A stretch of 64,000 nt of DNA. It comes from Herbidospora mongoliensis (GTDB lineage: Bacteria > Actinomycetota > Actinomycetes > Streptosporangiales > Streptosporangiaceae). The stretch is from positions 310,001-374,000 of the forward strand of contig NZ_BBXD01000008.1 of assembly GCF_001570545.1 (NCBI RefSeq), given 5' to 3'. Both the position numbers and the translations under genes were made by a program. A model generated the notes under the pieces. The model was not told the DNA's origin, did not search any database, and saw only the letters and a program-made list of their open reading frames with translations. Below are positions 24,322 to 32,606 of this stretch, piece by piece; within the stretch, counting starts at the first letter, position 1; each line of letters begins with the position of its first letter.

Positions 24322-25016
24322 AGGGGGAGCTGTCGAAGCTCGCCTCGTTGTGGTCGGTGTGGCTCGCGGGTGCGGTCGCGGTGCTGGTGCCGACCGTGAT
24401 CACCTGGCTGAACTCCTTCATGGCGCGAGGGGCCGGGCCGGACCGCGGCTATCAGGAGCTGGCCTTCGGGGTGATGGGGGTGATCATTCTCGGGGTCGTG
24501 GCGGTCAGCAGCGAATACGCGACCGAAGGCCCGGAGGCCGGTGGCGGGCGTCAGATCACGACCAGCCTCACCGCCGTGCCGTCGCGGCTGCGCTTCCTGG
24601 CCGCCAAGGCGGCGGCCGTCGCGCTGGTCGCCGCGCTGCTCGCGGTCGTCGCGATGGCGGGCACGATGAGCTTGGCGGCCGGGTCGTCGGTGGAGGTCAC
24701 GCGGCTGGCCGGGGTGGTCTGTTATTGGACGTACACGGCTCTGCTGGCGTTCGGGATCACCGTCCTGGTCAGGCACGGGGTCGTGCCGCTGGTGGTGCTC
24801 CTGGTCAACACGTCGCTGGTGAGCATGACGTTCCTGCTCAGCAAGACCTTTCCGGTGTTCAGCTTCACCCCTGACATGGCCGGGGCGCGGATGTTCGTCG
24901 AGCCCAACGACAGCACGGTGGACATCAGCCCTCTCCTCGGATTCCTGACGATGTCGGGCTGGGTGGTCGTCGTGCTGGTGATCGCGGCGGTCGTGTTCAC
25001 CCGGAGGGACGCGTGA
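24318..25016 (+). CDS. ABC transporter permease (first)
   Basis: The 232-residue integral membrane protein has six predicted helices. The first follows MKGELSKLASLWSVW, and later ones include VMGVIILGVVAVSSEY and VVVVLVIAAVVF. A GRQITTSLTAVPSRLRFLAAK loop is shared in form with the next gene product, as in ABC-2-like permeases. It is coupled to the ATPase by ATGA and to the following permease by GTGA. The two permeases probably form the heteromeric channel of one exporter. Confidence 0.85.
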   Translation: MKGELSKLASLWSVWLAGAVAVLVPTVITWLNSFMARGAGPDRGYQELAFGVMGVIILGVVAVSSEYATEGPEAGGGRQITTSLTAVPSRLRFLAAKAAAVALVAALLAVVAMAGTMSLAAGSSVEVTRLAGVVCYWTYTALLAFGITVLVRHGVVPLVVLLVNTSLVSMTFLLSKTFPVFSFTPDMAGARMFVEPNDSTVDISPLLGFLTMSGWVVVVLVIAAVVFTRRDA

Positions 25017-25588
25017 TCCGCGCGGAGTTGTCGAAGCTGCTCTCACTGCCGGCGACGTGGGTGACCCTCGGCTGGACGCTGGCGGTGAACGTCCTGCTCA
25101 CCTTCGTGATCGCCGTGGGCGGCTCGGCGGTGGCCTACTCCCAGGCCGGGTTCGTCGTCCTCGGGGCGCTGGCGACGTGCTCCGAATACACCGGCGGGCA
25201 GATCAGGACCACGCTGACCGTGATGCCGCGCCGGGTTCACCAGCTCACGGCCAAGTACATCGCACTGGTAGCTCTGACGGTTCCGGCCGCCCTGGTCGTG
25301 GCCCTGTCCGGGACGGTGATCACGATGGCCGTGCTCGGATCGTGGGCCGTCCCGTGGGAGGTGGCTGAGGTGACGGCGTACGTGACCCTGGTGACCCTGC
25401 TCGGCGCGGCCGTCGGCGCTCTGGTCCGGCACACGCTCGCGGCGGTGGCCCTGGTGATCGGCTACCTCTTCGTCGTGACGCCGCTGGTTCAGGACACCGT
25501 CTTCGCGGGCGACGTCGTCACCCTCGCGTTCTGGACCCCGGCCTTCCTGGGAATCGCCCTGTTCGTCCATCGCCTTCGGGACGCGTGA
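25013..25588 (+). CDS. ABC transporter permease (second)
   Basis: This 191-residue membrane protein begins MIRAELSKLLSLPATWVTLGW and contains GGQIRTTLTVMPRRVHQLTAKY, the counterpart of the loop in the preceding permease, then four to five hydrophobic helices. The GTG start overlaps the previous stop. It completes a three-gene ABC-2-type exporter. The substrate cannot be told from sequence. The 251 bp after it (25589-25839) contain no convincing gene. Confidence 0.85.
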   Translation: MIRAELSKLLSLPATWVTLGWTLAVNVLLTFVIAVGGSAVAYSQAGFVVLGALATCSEYTGGQIRTTLTVMPRRVHQLTAKYIALVALTVPAALVVALSGTVITMAVLGSWAVPWEVAEVTAYVTLVTLLGAAVGALVRHTLAAVALVIGYLFVVTPLVQDTVFAGDVVTLAFWTPAFLGIALFVHRLRDA

Positions 25589-25839
25589 GAAGGTGTCGCG
25601 CATCACACTCCCCGGCCGAGTTTCGGCTGCCCGGCACCGGCAATCGACGTTCTACCTGGGCTGACGTGGGTCTCGCGGGCCCCGTGCCGGCCGGGGAGAC
25701 CGGTGCGGGCGGTGAAAACCAGGTGACATTAGGTATCGGGTGCCGGAATTCTGAGTGGGCGCGATGAGTTCTGTCGGTGGTGCGGGCCATGCTGGCACAT
25801 GGCCGTAACTCAGTCCGATCCCCCGATTTTTGAGGTGCC

Positions 25840-27306
25840 GTGTCCAGCCCACAGCTAGACCAGCTCGACTCACCCGCCAAGCCCGCGACCGATACCTCAC
25901 GTCGCACCCCTCCGGTGATCCGGCTGTTGGTGCTGGCCACGTTCGTGGTCATCCTGAACGAGACGATCATGATCAACGCCATCTCGGCGTTGATGACCGC
26001 GCTCGACATCACCGCCCAGACGGCCCAGTGGCTGTCGACGGCCTTCATGCTGACCATGGCGGTCGTCATCCCGATCACGGGGTGGTTCCTGCAGCGCGTG
26101 ACCACGCGCACGGCCTACACGACCGCGATGGGCCTGTTCCTGCTCGGCACCGCTCTCGCCGGGGTGGCCCCGAACTTCGAGGTGCTGCTCGGCGCCCGGA
26201 TCATCCAGGCGTCCGGCACGGCGATCATGATGCCGCTGCTGATGACGACGCTGATGCAGGTGGTGCCGGAGTCCGAGCGCGGACGGGTCATGGGCAACGT
26301 TTCCCTGGCCATCTCGGTCGCGCCCGCCATGGGCCCGACCGTTTCCGGCGTGATCCTGAACTTCGGGTCGTGGCGGCTGCTGTTCGCCGTGGTGTTCCCG
26401 ATCGCCGCGCTGATCACCTGGTTCGGCCTGAAGCAGCTCAAGAACGTCGGCGAGACCAAGCCCGGCACCGTCGACTGGTTCAGCGTGGTGACCGCCGCTG
26501 CCGGTTTCGGTGGCCTGGTCTACGGGCTCAGCCAGTTCGAGGGCGACGCCCGGGTGGCGGGCGCGATCGTGGGCGGCGGCGTGGTCCTCATCGCGATCTT
26601 CGTGTTCCGGCAGCTGCGGCTGCAGAAGCGCGGCACCCCGCTGCTCGACCTGCGCACGCTGGGTTTCCGCACCTACACGGTGTCGCTGATCCTGATGGCG
26701 GTCGCCTTCATGGCGATGCTCGGCTCAATGGTTCTGCTGCCGCTCTATCTGCAGGAGATCCGCCACCTCAGCGCTCTCCAGGCGGGCCTGCTGGTGATGC
26801 CCGGCGGCCTCGCGATGGGCCTGCTCGGCCCGACCGTCGGCCGCCTGTTCGACCGGTTCGGCGGTCGCGTGCTCGTGATCCCGGGAGCGGTCGCGATCAC
26901 CCTGTCGCTGGCGGGCTTCACCCAGATCACGCTGTCCATGCCCTACTGGCAGCTCCTCGGCCTCCACGCCCTGCTGATGGTCGGCCTGGCCGGGATCTTC
27001 ACCCCCGTGTTCACGCTGGGCCTGGGCGCGGTCACGCCCCCGCTCTACTCTCACGCGAGCTCGATCCTGGGCACTCTCCAGCAGGTCGCCGGCGCCATCG
27101 GCACCGCACTCGTGATCACCGTGATGAGCGCGCGGGCCGAGTCGTCCCGGGCGTCGGGGGTGACCGAGCAGCTGGCCCTCCTCGACGGCATGCGGGTGGC
27201 CTTCATCGTCAGCGCGGGCATGTCGATCGCAGTGATCATCGCCGCCCTGATCCTCCCGGCCAGGGCCGACAACCACGGCGACGGTCCCCGGCCCGCCCAC
27301 CACTGA
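25840..27306 (+). CDS. MFS drug exporter, DHA2 (EmrB/QacA) type
   Basis: The protein is 488 residues with a GTG start, and its hydrophobic pattern is consistent with 14 helices. Typical DHA2 features are VVILNETIMINA in helix 1, WLSTAFMLTMAVVIPITGW, the motif-A-like loop, IQASGTAIMMPLLMTTLM and GNVSLAISVAPAMGPTVSGVI (antiporter motif C region). Such proteins export drugs or lipophilic compounds using the proton gradient. It stands alone with no adjacent TetR or MarR gene, and its regulation is not visible. Confidence 0.9.
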   Translation: MSSPQLDQLDSPAKPATDTSRRTPPVIRLLVLATFVVILNETIMINAISALMTALDITAQTAQWLSTAFMLTMAVVIPITGWFLQRVTTRTAYTTAMGLFLLGTALAGVAPNFEVLLGARIIQASGTAIMMPLLMTTLMQVVPESERGRVMGNVSLAISVAPAMGPTVSGVILNFGSWRLLFAVVFPIAALITWFGLKQLKNVGETKPGTVDWFSVVTAAAGFGGLVYGLSQFEGDARVAGAIVGGGVVLIAIFVFRQLRLQKRGTPLLDLRTLGFRTYTVSLILMAVAFMAMLGSMVLLPLYLQEIRHLSALQAGLLVMPGGLAMGLLGPTVGRLFDRFGGRVLVIPGAVAITLSLAGFTQITLSMPYWQLLGLHALLMVGLAGIFTPVFTLGLGAVTPPLYSHASSILGTLQQVAGAIGTALVITVMSARAESSRASGVTEQLALLDGMRVAFIVSAGMSIAVIIAALILPARADNHGDGPRPAHH

Positions 27307-27335
27307 TCCTCACTCGACGACGTAAGGCCGTCCGG

Positions 27336-27791
27336 TCAGGCCAGCCTGGCCGGGAAGCCGCCGGTCGCGACCGGGCCCCAGCGGGTCGGGGTGATCCGCA
27401 GGAGCGACTTGCCCTGGCGGGTCATCGCGGCGCGGTATTCGTCCCAGTCGGGATGTTCGCCCGAGATGCAGCGGAAGTACTCCACGAGCGGTTCGAGGGC
27501 CTCCGGCAGGTCGAGGACCTCCGCGTCGCCGTCGACCTGTACCCACGGGCCGTTCCAGTCGTCCGACAGGACGATCACGCTGACCTGCTCGTTGCGGCGG
27601 GCGTTGGCAGCCTTGGCGCGGTCGGGGTAGGTCGAGATCACGATCCGGCCCTCGGCGTCGACCCCGCACGCCACCGGGGAGGCCTGCGGGCGGCCGTCGC
27701 GCCGGGCCGTGACGACGATCGCGTGGTGACGGGGGCGCAGGAATTCGAGCAGCTCTTCGCGGGTGACGGCGTCGTTGGTCGCGATCTTCAT
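27336..27791 (-). CDS. PPOX-class F420-dependent oxidoreductase
   Basis: The 151-residue split-barrel protein contains ELLEFLRPRHHAIVVTARRDGRPQ-type N-terminus, VISTYPDRAKAANARRN, VSVIVLSDD and DGDAEVLDL, then a C-terminal helix with WDEYRAAMTRQGKSLLRI. This is the standard actinobacterial pyridoxamine-oxidase-like fold that binds F420. Members reduce or bind diverse substrates, including bilins and drugs. It is a single gene, convergent with the MFS exporter. Confidence 0.88.
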   Translation of the reverse strand: MKIATNDAVTREELLEFLRPRHHAIVVTARRDGRPQASPVACGVDAEGRIVISTYPDRAKAANARRNEQVSVIVLSDDWNGPWVQVDGDAEVLDLPEALEPLVEYFRCISGEHPDWDEYRAAMTRQGKSLLRITPTRWGPVATGGFPARLA

Positions 27792-27872
27792 GTGAGTAAC
27801 TCTAGGCGTAGGGGCCCCTTGTCCTTATCATTCGAAACCCGGCAAGTCGCCTCACTCCTTGGAGCGTTCCAC

Positions 27873-28343
27873 ATGCGTGTACTCATGGTCGCGCTGTTAG
27901 CCACCGCATCAACCACCGCCCTGCTCTCCGCGCCGGCCCAGGCGAAGGCCCCGGCCGTCCAGATCACGAAGATCTACTACAACTCGCCCGGCTCGCCGGA
28001 CAACGGCGCGAACGGCAGCCTGAACGGCGAGTACATCCAGCTCAAGAACATCACCAAGAAGGCGGTCAGCCTAAAGGGCTGGACCGTCCGGGACGCGACG
28101 AAGGCCCCCGACCACATCTACACGTTCGCCGCTTTCACCCTCAAGCCCGGCAAGACGGTCACGCTGCGGACCGGTGTGGGCAAGGACACCGCCACGACCC
28201 GCTACTGGGGGCGCAGCGGCGGCGGGACCTTCGCCTACATCTGGAACCAGGCCTCCGACACCGGCTATCTGCGCAACGCCTCCGGCAAGCTGGTCGACTC
28301 CTGCGCCTACAACTCCTCGCGGGACGCCTACAAGGTCTGCTGA
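27873..28343 (+). CDS. Secreted lamin-tail domain protein
   Basis: The 156-residue protein has a signal peptide (MRVLMVALLATASTTALLSA, cleaved near AQAKA) and one lamin-tail domain: VQITKIYYNSPG, NGEYIQLKNITKKAVSLKGW and TVRDA, then GKTVTLRTG and a C-terminal Cys pair (SCAYN, KVC). The domain is an immunoglobulin-like extracellular module common in actinomycete exoproteins. Its partner is unknown. It ends 9 bp before the ROK gene, so they may be cotranscribed. Confidence 0.85.
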   Translation: MRVLMVALLATASTTALLSAPAQAKAPAVQITKIYYNSPGSPDNGANGSLNGEYIQLKNITKKAVSLKGWTVRDATKAPDHIYTFAAFTLKPGKTVTLRTGVGKDTATTRYWGRSGGGTFAYIWNQASDTGYLRNASGKLVDSCAYNSSRDAYKVC

Positions 28344-28352
28344 ACTCAGGTC

Positions 28353-29534
28353 ATGAAGAACCTGGGGGCGTTGCTGCGGCACGTCCACCTCAACGGGCCG
28401 ACGTCGCGCGCCGCGCTGACCGAGGAGTTCGGGCTGAACCGCAGCACGATCATGGCGCTGACCGCCGAGCTCGCCGCCCTCGGCCTCGTCCGGGAGGAGC
28501 TGCCCGAAGACACCCAGAAGGCCGGGCGGCCGTCCCTGGTGGTCAGCCCGGAGACCGGCAAGGTGTTCGTGCTCGCCTTCGACGTGGCCGTCGACCTGCT
28601 GGTCGCGGCGAGGGTCGGGCTCGGGGGCGTCATCCTCGACCGGCGGGCGGCCGTCCGGCAGCGGCGCTACCCCGATCTCGACGACGTCGTCGGCACGCTG
28701 GCCGAGTTCGCCCGTCAGCTCCTCCGCGACGTCCCCTCTGACGCCGTCTGCGTGGGGGTGGGCGCGTCGTTCTGCGGGATGATCCGGCCGCATGACGGGA
28801 CGGTGCGCTACGGCCCCAAGACGGGCTGGGTCGACCAGGCCTTCGGCCCCGAGCTGGAACGCCGGCTGCCCCTGAACCTGCCGGTGAGAGTGGGCAACGA
28901 GGCCCACCTCGGCGCCGTCGCGGAGAACCAGCGCGGCGCCGGAATCGGCTTCAGCAACCTCATCTACCTGCACGGCGACGTCGGGGTCGGCGGCGGCGTG
29001 ATCATCGACGGCAAGCGCCTCGACGGCAACGACGGCTACGCCGCCGAGGCCGGGCACATGGTCGTCAACCCCTACGACGGGCGGCCGTGCCTGTGCGGTT
29101 CGCGCGGCTGCCTGGAGGCGGAGGTCGGCGAGAGCGCCCTGCTCGAACTGGCCGGCTGGCCCCACGGCAGCGTCGGCCGCGACGCCGTGGCCTCGGTGGT
29201 CCACGCCGCCGAACGCGGCGACCGGACCGCCCGCGAGGCGCTGAACCGGGTCGGCGACTGGCTCGGGGTCGGCGTGGCCAACCTGATCAACCTGTTCAAC
29301 CCGGGTGTGGTCGTCTTCGGCGGCATGCTCCGCGACGTCTACCGGGGCTCGGCCGACCAGGTGCGGGCCCGCATCGAGACCAGCGTCCTCCCGGTGTCCA
29401 GGGAACGCGTGCAACTCCGCATCGCCACCCTCGGCGACGACACCACGCTGGTGGGAGGCGCGGAGCTGGGCTTCGCCGGCCTCCTGGCCGACCCGGCCGA
29501 GGCGGTCAAACGGGCCTACCACCCCAAAAGCTGA
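28353..29534 (+). CDS. ROK family transcriptional regulator
   Basis: The 393-residue protein has an N-terminal winged helix (SRAALTEEFGLNRSTIMALTAEL) and a ROK sugar-kinase-like domain with the zinc motif CLCGSRGCLEAE and AGHM. ROK regulators bind sugars or phosphosugars and repress or activate carbohydrate genes. The N-terminal phosphate loop of active kinases is degenerate (FDVAVDLLVAAR), so it is a regulator, not an enzyme. The last 29 bp overlap the convergent Ohr gene. Confidence 0.9.
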   Translation: MKNLGALLRHVHLNGPTSRAALTEEFGLNRSTIMALTAELAALGLVREELPEDTQKAGRPSLVVSPETGKVFVLAFDVAVDLLVAARVGLGGVILDRRAAVRQRRYPDLDDVVGTLAEFARQLLRDVPSDAVCVGVGASFCGMIRPHDGTVRYGPKTGWVDQAFGPELERRLPLNLPVRVGNEAHLGAVAENQRGAGIGFSNLIYLHGDVGVGGGVIIDGKRLDGNDGYAAEAGHMVVNPYDGRPCLCGSRGCLEAEVGESALLELAGWPHGSVGRDAVASVVHAAERGDRTAREALNRVGDWLGVGVANLINLFNPGVVVFGGMLRDVYRGSADQVRARIETSVLPVSRERVQLRIATLGDDTTLVGGAELGFAGLLADPAEAVKRAYHPKS

Positions 29535-29958
29535 TCGTCCCCTGCCGGGTCATTTTCGCGTACGGGCACAACGCCTCCGCCTGCCTCATCAGCGGCGCCA
29601 CTACGGCTGGCTCGATTCCCGGCCACGTCACGACCAGGTCGGCCCGGAGCTGGTAGCCGCCGTCGGCGGGGTCCCGGCCGAAGGCGACCGTCACCGCCAC
29701 GCTGATCGCCGAAGGGTCGAGCCGGTGCCGCCGGGCCAGCAGGCTCAGCGCCCCCTGGAAGCAGGCGGCGTATCCGGCCGCGAAGAGCTGCTCCGGGTTC
29801 GGCCCCGCTGAGTCGCCGCCGAGCTCCTCCGGCAGCCGCAACTCCAGGTCGAGCGCCCCGTCGGCGGAGACAGCCCGGCCGCTGGCCCGTCCGTGGGCCG
29901 AACCGCCGCCGGTCACGGTGACGCTGGTGACGTACAGAGGCGCGGAGGGCGGGTTCAT
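29506..29958 (-). CDS. OsmC/Ohr-family organic hydroperoxide resistance protein
   Basis: The 150-residue protein begins with the Ohr-type strand LYVTSVTVTGG and has both redox cysteines, Cys66 in YAACFQGAL and Cys131 in ALCPYAK, plus NPEQLFAAGYAA. Ohr enzymes reduce organic hydroperoxides with lipoylated or thiol donors. It is the last gene of the ECF41 operon, and its ATG overlaps the preceding stop. It belongs with oxidative-stress defence. Confidence 0.92.
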   Translation of the reverse strand: MNPPSAPLYVTSVTVTGGGSAHGRASGRAVSADGALDLELRLPEELGGDSAGPNPEQLFAAGYAACFQGALSLLARRHRLDPSAISVAVTVAFGRDPADGGYQLRADLVVTWPGIEPAVVAPLMRQAEALCPYAKMTRQGTISFWGGRPV

Positions 29959-30596
29959 GAGCGGTGCCAGCCCTCCAGCTTGTCGGGGTTCAGGACGATC
30001 CACACCGCCGTCACCTCGGCCGCGGCGACGCTGACGCTGACCACCGCCACCGCCCGTGCGGCCTGGCGGAGCACCAGGCCGGTCCGGCCGTTCACCGGCT
30101 CGACGTGGACGTCGATCCCGGCCAGCAGCCGTGACAGGAAGAGGGCGACGGCATCCGCGCCGTGGGTCGGCCGCAGGGGGGCGCGGATCTTGCCGCCGCC
30201 GTCGCTGACGACCAGGGCGTCCGGGGACAGGACCGCCCGGAGCGCTCCCGTGTCGCCCTCCGAGCAGGCGGCGGCGAAGCGGCGGGCGACGTGGTCGTGG
30301 TGGGTCCGCATCGCGTGGTCCGAGCGGGGCCGGGGCGGCGGCGCGGGACGGCGGGGCGCGGGCGCGGTGTGCGGGGCGCGGGTGGCCAGCAGTTCCAGGC
30401 AGATCCCGCCGGCCACCCGGGTCAGCCAGGCCCGGGGCAGCGTGATCGCCGCCCGGTCGGGGTCGGCGAGGGCGTACCAGCGGCGGTAGGTCTCCTGGAC
30501 GATCTGGTCGGCCGCCGTCTCGGAGCCGAACAGCCACGTCGCGATGTCGAGCAGGTGCCGCCGCTCGTCGAGCATCTCCGCCAGGGAATCGGTCAT
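29955..30596 (-). CDS. ECF41-like protein with sigma region 2 and SnoaL domain but no region 4
   Basis: The 213-residue protein starts with a sigma-2-like helix set (LLDIATWLFGSETAADQIVQETYRRWYALAD pattern, weakly conserved) and ends with the SnoaL-like domain of ECF41 factors, keeping both its marker motifs, DGGGK and NPDKL. The DNA-binding region 4 is replaced by a short proline/arginine-rich linker (about residues 75-95). It cannot recognise a -35 element in the usual way. It may be a regulator or decoy of the neighbouring ECF41 factor. It overlaps the preceding stop by 4 bp. Confidence 0.75.
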   Translation of the reverse strand: MTDSLAEMLDERRHLLDIATWLFGSETAADQIVQETYRRWYALADPDRAAITLPRAWLTRVAGGICLELLATRAPHTAPAPRRPAPPPRPRSDHAMRTHHDHVARRFAAACSEGDTGALRAVLSPDALVVSDGGGKIRAPLRPTHGADAVALFLSRLLAGIDVHVEPVNGRTGLVLRQAARAVAVVSVSVAAAEVTAVWIVLNPDKLEGWHRS

Positions 30597-31486
30597 GTCG
30601 GCTCGCCGGGGTGCCGCGAGCGTTCGTACAGAGAGAGTTTGTCGGGGTTCATCACCCAGAGGAGGTGATGGATGCCGTCGGGGGAGGCGTCGAGGATGAG
30701 CAGGGCGCCGCCGATCTTGTCACGGGCCGGGACGTAGACCGCCGGCTGGCCGTTGGCCTCGACGTAGGTGATCGTGGCGCCGGGCCAGAAGCGGGGGGCG
30801 AACGCGGTGATGAACTTGGTCACGCGCGGGACGCCCGACATGACGAGACGGGCCGCGCCCAGGATCCCGTTGCCGTCGGTGAGACTGACGACGTCCTTCG
30901 CGAACAGGCTCTCCAGCGCGTGGACGTCACCCGACTGCGCGGCGTCCAGAAAGGTCTCCAGCAACTGCCGGTGCGCGGTCCTGTCGATGGGTTCGCGGCG
31001 CTCGGTCGACAGCCGTTTGCGGGCCCGGCTCACGAGCTGGCGCGCGTTGGCGGCGCTGACCTGGATGATCTCCGCGATCTGCTCGTACGGATAGACGAAC
31101 GCCTCCCGCAGCACATAGGCCGCCCGCTCGGTCGGAGACAGGCGTTCCAGCAACAGCAGGAAGGCGAACTCCAGCGCCTCTCCGCGCTCGGCGCCCAAAG
31201 TGGGATCCATGCTGGTGTCGATCGGCTCGGGCAGCCACGGGCCGATGTACGACTCGCGCCGCGATCGCGCCGACTGCGCCACGTTGATCGACAACCGGGT
31301 GGCGATCGTGGCCAGGAACGCGGGCGGGCTCTGCACGGCCGAGCGATCGGCGACCTGCCAGCGCAGCCAGACGTCCTGGACGACGTCTTCGGCCTCGGCC
31401 GCGCTGCCCAGCATGCGGTAGGCGATGCCGAACAGGCGCGGCCGAAGCTCGGTGAAGACCGATGCGGCGTTTTCCAGTGAATCCAC
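30593..31486 (-). CDS. ECF RNA polymerase sigma factor, ECF41/SigJ type
   Basis: The 297-residue protein has region 2 (LFGIAYRMLGSAAEAEDVVQ), region 4 (RLSPTERAAYVLREAF, AEIIQVSAANARQLVSRARKRL) and a C-terminal SnoaL-like domain with LTDGNG and NPDKL motifs. In this group the C-terminal domain modulates sigma activity in place of an anti-sigma factor. The GTG start is 9 bp after the hydrolase stop. The operon's own promoter region carries a matching -35 element, so autoregulation is likely. Confidence 0.92.
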   Translation of the reverse strand: MDSLENAASVFTELRPRLFGIAYRMLGSAAEAEDVVQDVWLRWQVADRSAVQSPPAFLATIATRLSINVAQSARSRRESYIGPWLPEPIDTSMDPTLGAERGEALEFAFLLLLERLSPTERAAYVLREAFVYPYEQIAEIIQVSAANARQLVSRARKRLSTERREPIDRTAHRQLLETFLDAAQSGDVHALESLFAKDVVSLTDGNGILGAARLVMSGVPRVTKFITAFAPRFWPGATITYVEANGQPAVYVPARDKIGGALLILDASPDGIHHLLWVMNPDKLSLYERSRHPGEPT

Positions 31487-31495
31487 GCGCTCACT

Positions 31496-32200
31496 TCACC
31501 GCACGTGATCGACGGCGTCGAGGATGCTCCGCGTGACCGTGTCGGGCCAGGAGACGGCGATCGCGTGCGAGGCGCCGGGGATCTCCCTGGTGTCCCTCGA
31601 CCCGGCGCGTCCGGCCATGTGGCGCATCGCCTCGACCGGGATGCTGCGGTCGCGGTCGCCGTACACGAACCACGACGGCGTGTCGTGCCAGGCCGCCCGG
31701 GTGGCCATGTCGCTCAGCGCGCGCTCGGTGACCGGACGCTGCAGGATCGCCATCACCTCGGCCGACTCGGGGTCGACGTCGTGGCAGTACTGCTGGTGGA
31801 ACCGGGCCGGGTCGATGCGGAACTCGCTGCCGCCGGTCGCGACCGGGTAGGCGATCAGCGCGTCGGCCAGGGTGCTCCCCTCGAACTTCTGCGACAGCAC
31901 CAGGGCGCTCTCCCCCGTTTCCGGGGCGAAGGCGGAGACGTACACCAGAGCCTTCACCGCCGGATGGACGGCCTGGCTGATCACCATTCCCCCGTAGGAG
32001 TGGCCGGCCAGGACGACCGGCCCGCCGATGCCGTCGATCACGTCACGGAGATAGTCGGCGTCGCCCTCGACGCTCCGCAGCGGGTTCGCCGCCGCGATCA
32101 CGGGCAGCCCGTGGCCGTGCAGTCGCCGGATGACGCGCTTCCAGCTCCCCGACCCGGTGAAGGCGCCATGGACCAGGACGATCGTGACCATCTCAGGCAT
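31496..32200 (-). CDS. Alpha/beta hydrolase
   Basis: The 234-residue hydrolase has oxyanion-loop HGAFTGSGSW, nucleophile elbow GHSYGG (Ser about 68) and a late catalytic histidine in GASHAIA. The acid is probably in YGDRDRSIP. It resembles small esterase- or chloroperoxidase-like hydrolases often coupled to ECF41 genes. It starts at ATG 32200 or 9 bp later, 18 bp after the cupin gene. Confidence 0.88.
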   Translation of the reverse strand: MPEMVTIVLVHGAFTGSGSWKRVIRRLHGHGLPVIAAANPLRSVEGDADYLRDVIDGIGGPVVLAGHSYGGMVISQAVHPAVKALVYVSAFAPETGESALVLSQKFEGSTLADALIAYPVATGGSEFRIDPARFHQQYCHDVDPESAEVMAILQRPVTERALSDMATRAAWHDTPSWFVYGDRDRSIPVEAMRHMAGRAGSRDTREIPGASHAIAVSWPDTVTRSILDAVDHVR

Positions 32201-32218
32201 CCTCTTCGAGCTCTTCGT

Positions 32219-32602
32219 TCATCGCGACCACCCCAGGCGGCTGAGTTCTTCTTCCTCGACGAAGGTGAGCATCGGCGTGCCCGGCGCGCAGAGCATCGTG
32301 ACGGTGAACTTCACCGGCACGTCGTCGCGCGCGTTGCCGTCCTGGAAGTGGATGACGTCGCCGCCGGGCTCCCAGAAGACCTCCCCGGCCTTCACCACCC
32401 GGACCGGGTGTCCCTGCAGCTCGAACCGCATCTCGCCTTCGAGGACGTAGCCGAAGGCAGGTCCCGAGTGGCGGTGCGGCGGGGTGCCCGGGTCTCCCGG
32501 CGGATATTCGATGACGATGGTCATCGCGTGCGCGCCCTCGGGGATGAACGGAGGCTCGATCTCCTGGAGCAGGGTCAGCGCGGACTTCCATGCTTCCGAC
32601 AT
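32219..32602 (-). CDS. Cupin domain protein
   Basis: The 127-residue single-domain cupin shows motif 1 as PHRHSGPAFGYVLEGEMRFEL (His-X-His-type metal ligands) and motif 2 as PGGDVIHFQDGN. It could be a small metal-dependent dioxygenase, isomerase or binding protein. It is placed 4 bp after the SDR gene in the ECF41 operon, where cupins and small oxidoreductases are common targets. Confidence 0.88.
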   Translation of the reverse strand: MSEAWKSALTLLQEIEPPFIPEGAHAMTIVIEYPPGDPGTPPHRHSGPAFGYVLEGEMRFELQGHPVRVVKAGEVFWEPGGDVIHFQDGNARDDVPVKFTVTMLCAPGTPMLTFVEEEELSRLGWSR

Positions 32603-32606
32603 GCGA

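Noticed and set aside
25589-25839. Small ORFs in the 251-bp gap before the MFS gene
   Set aside because: They lack ribosome-binding sites, codon bias and recognisable protein features. I see no gene here.
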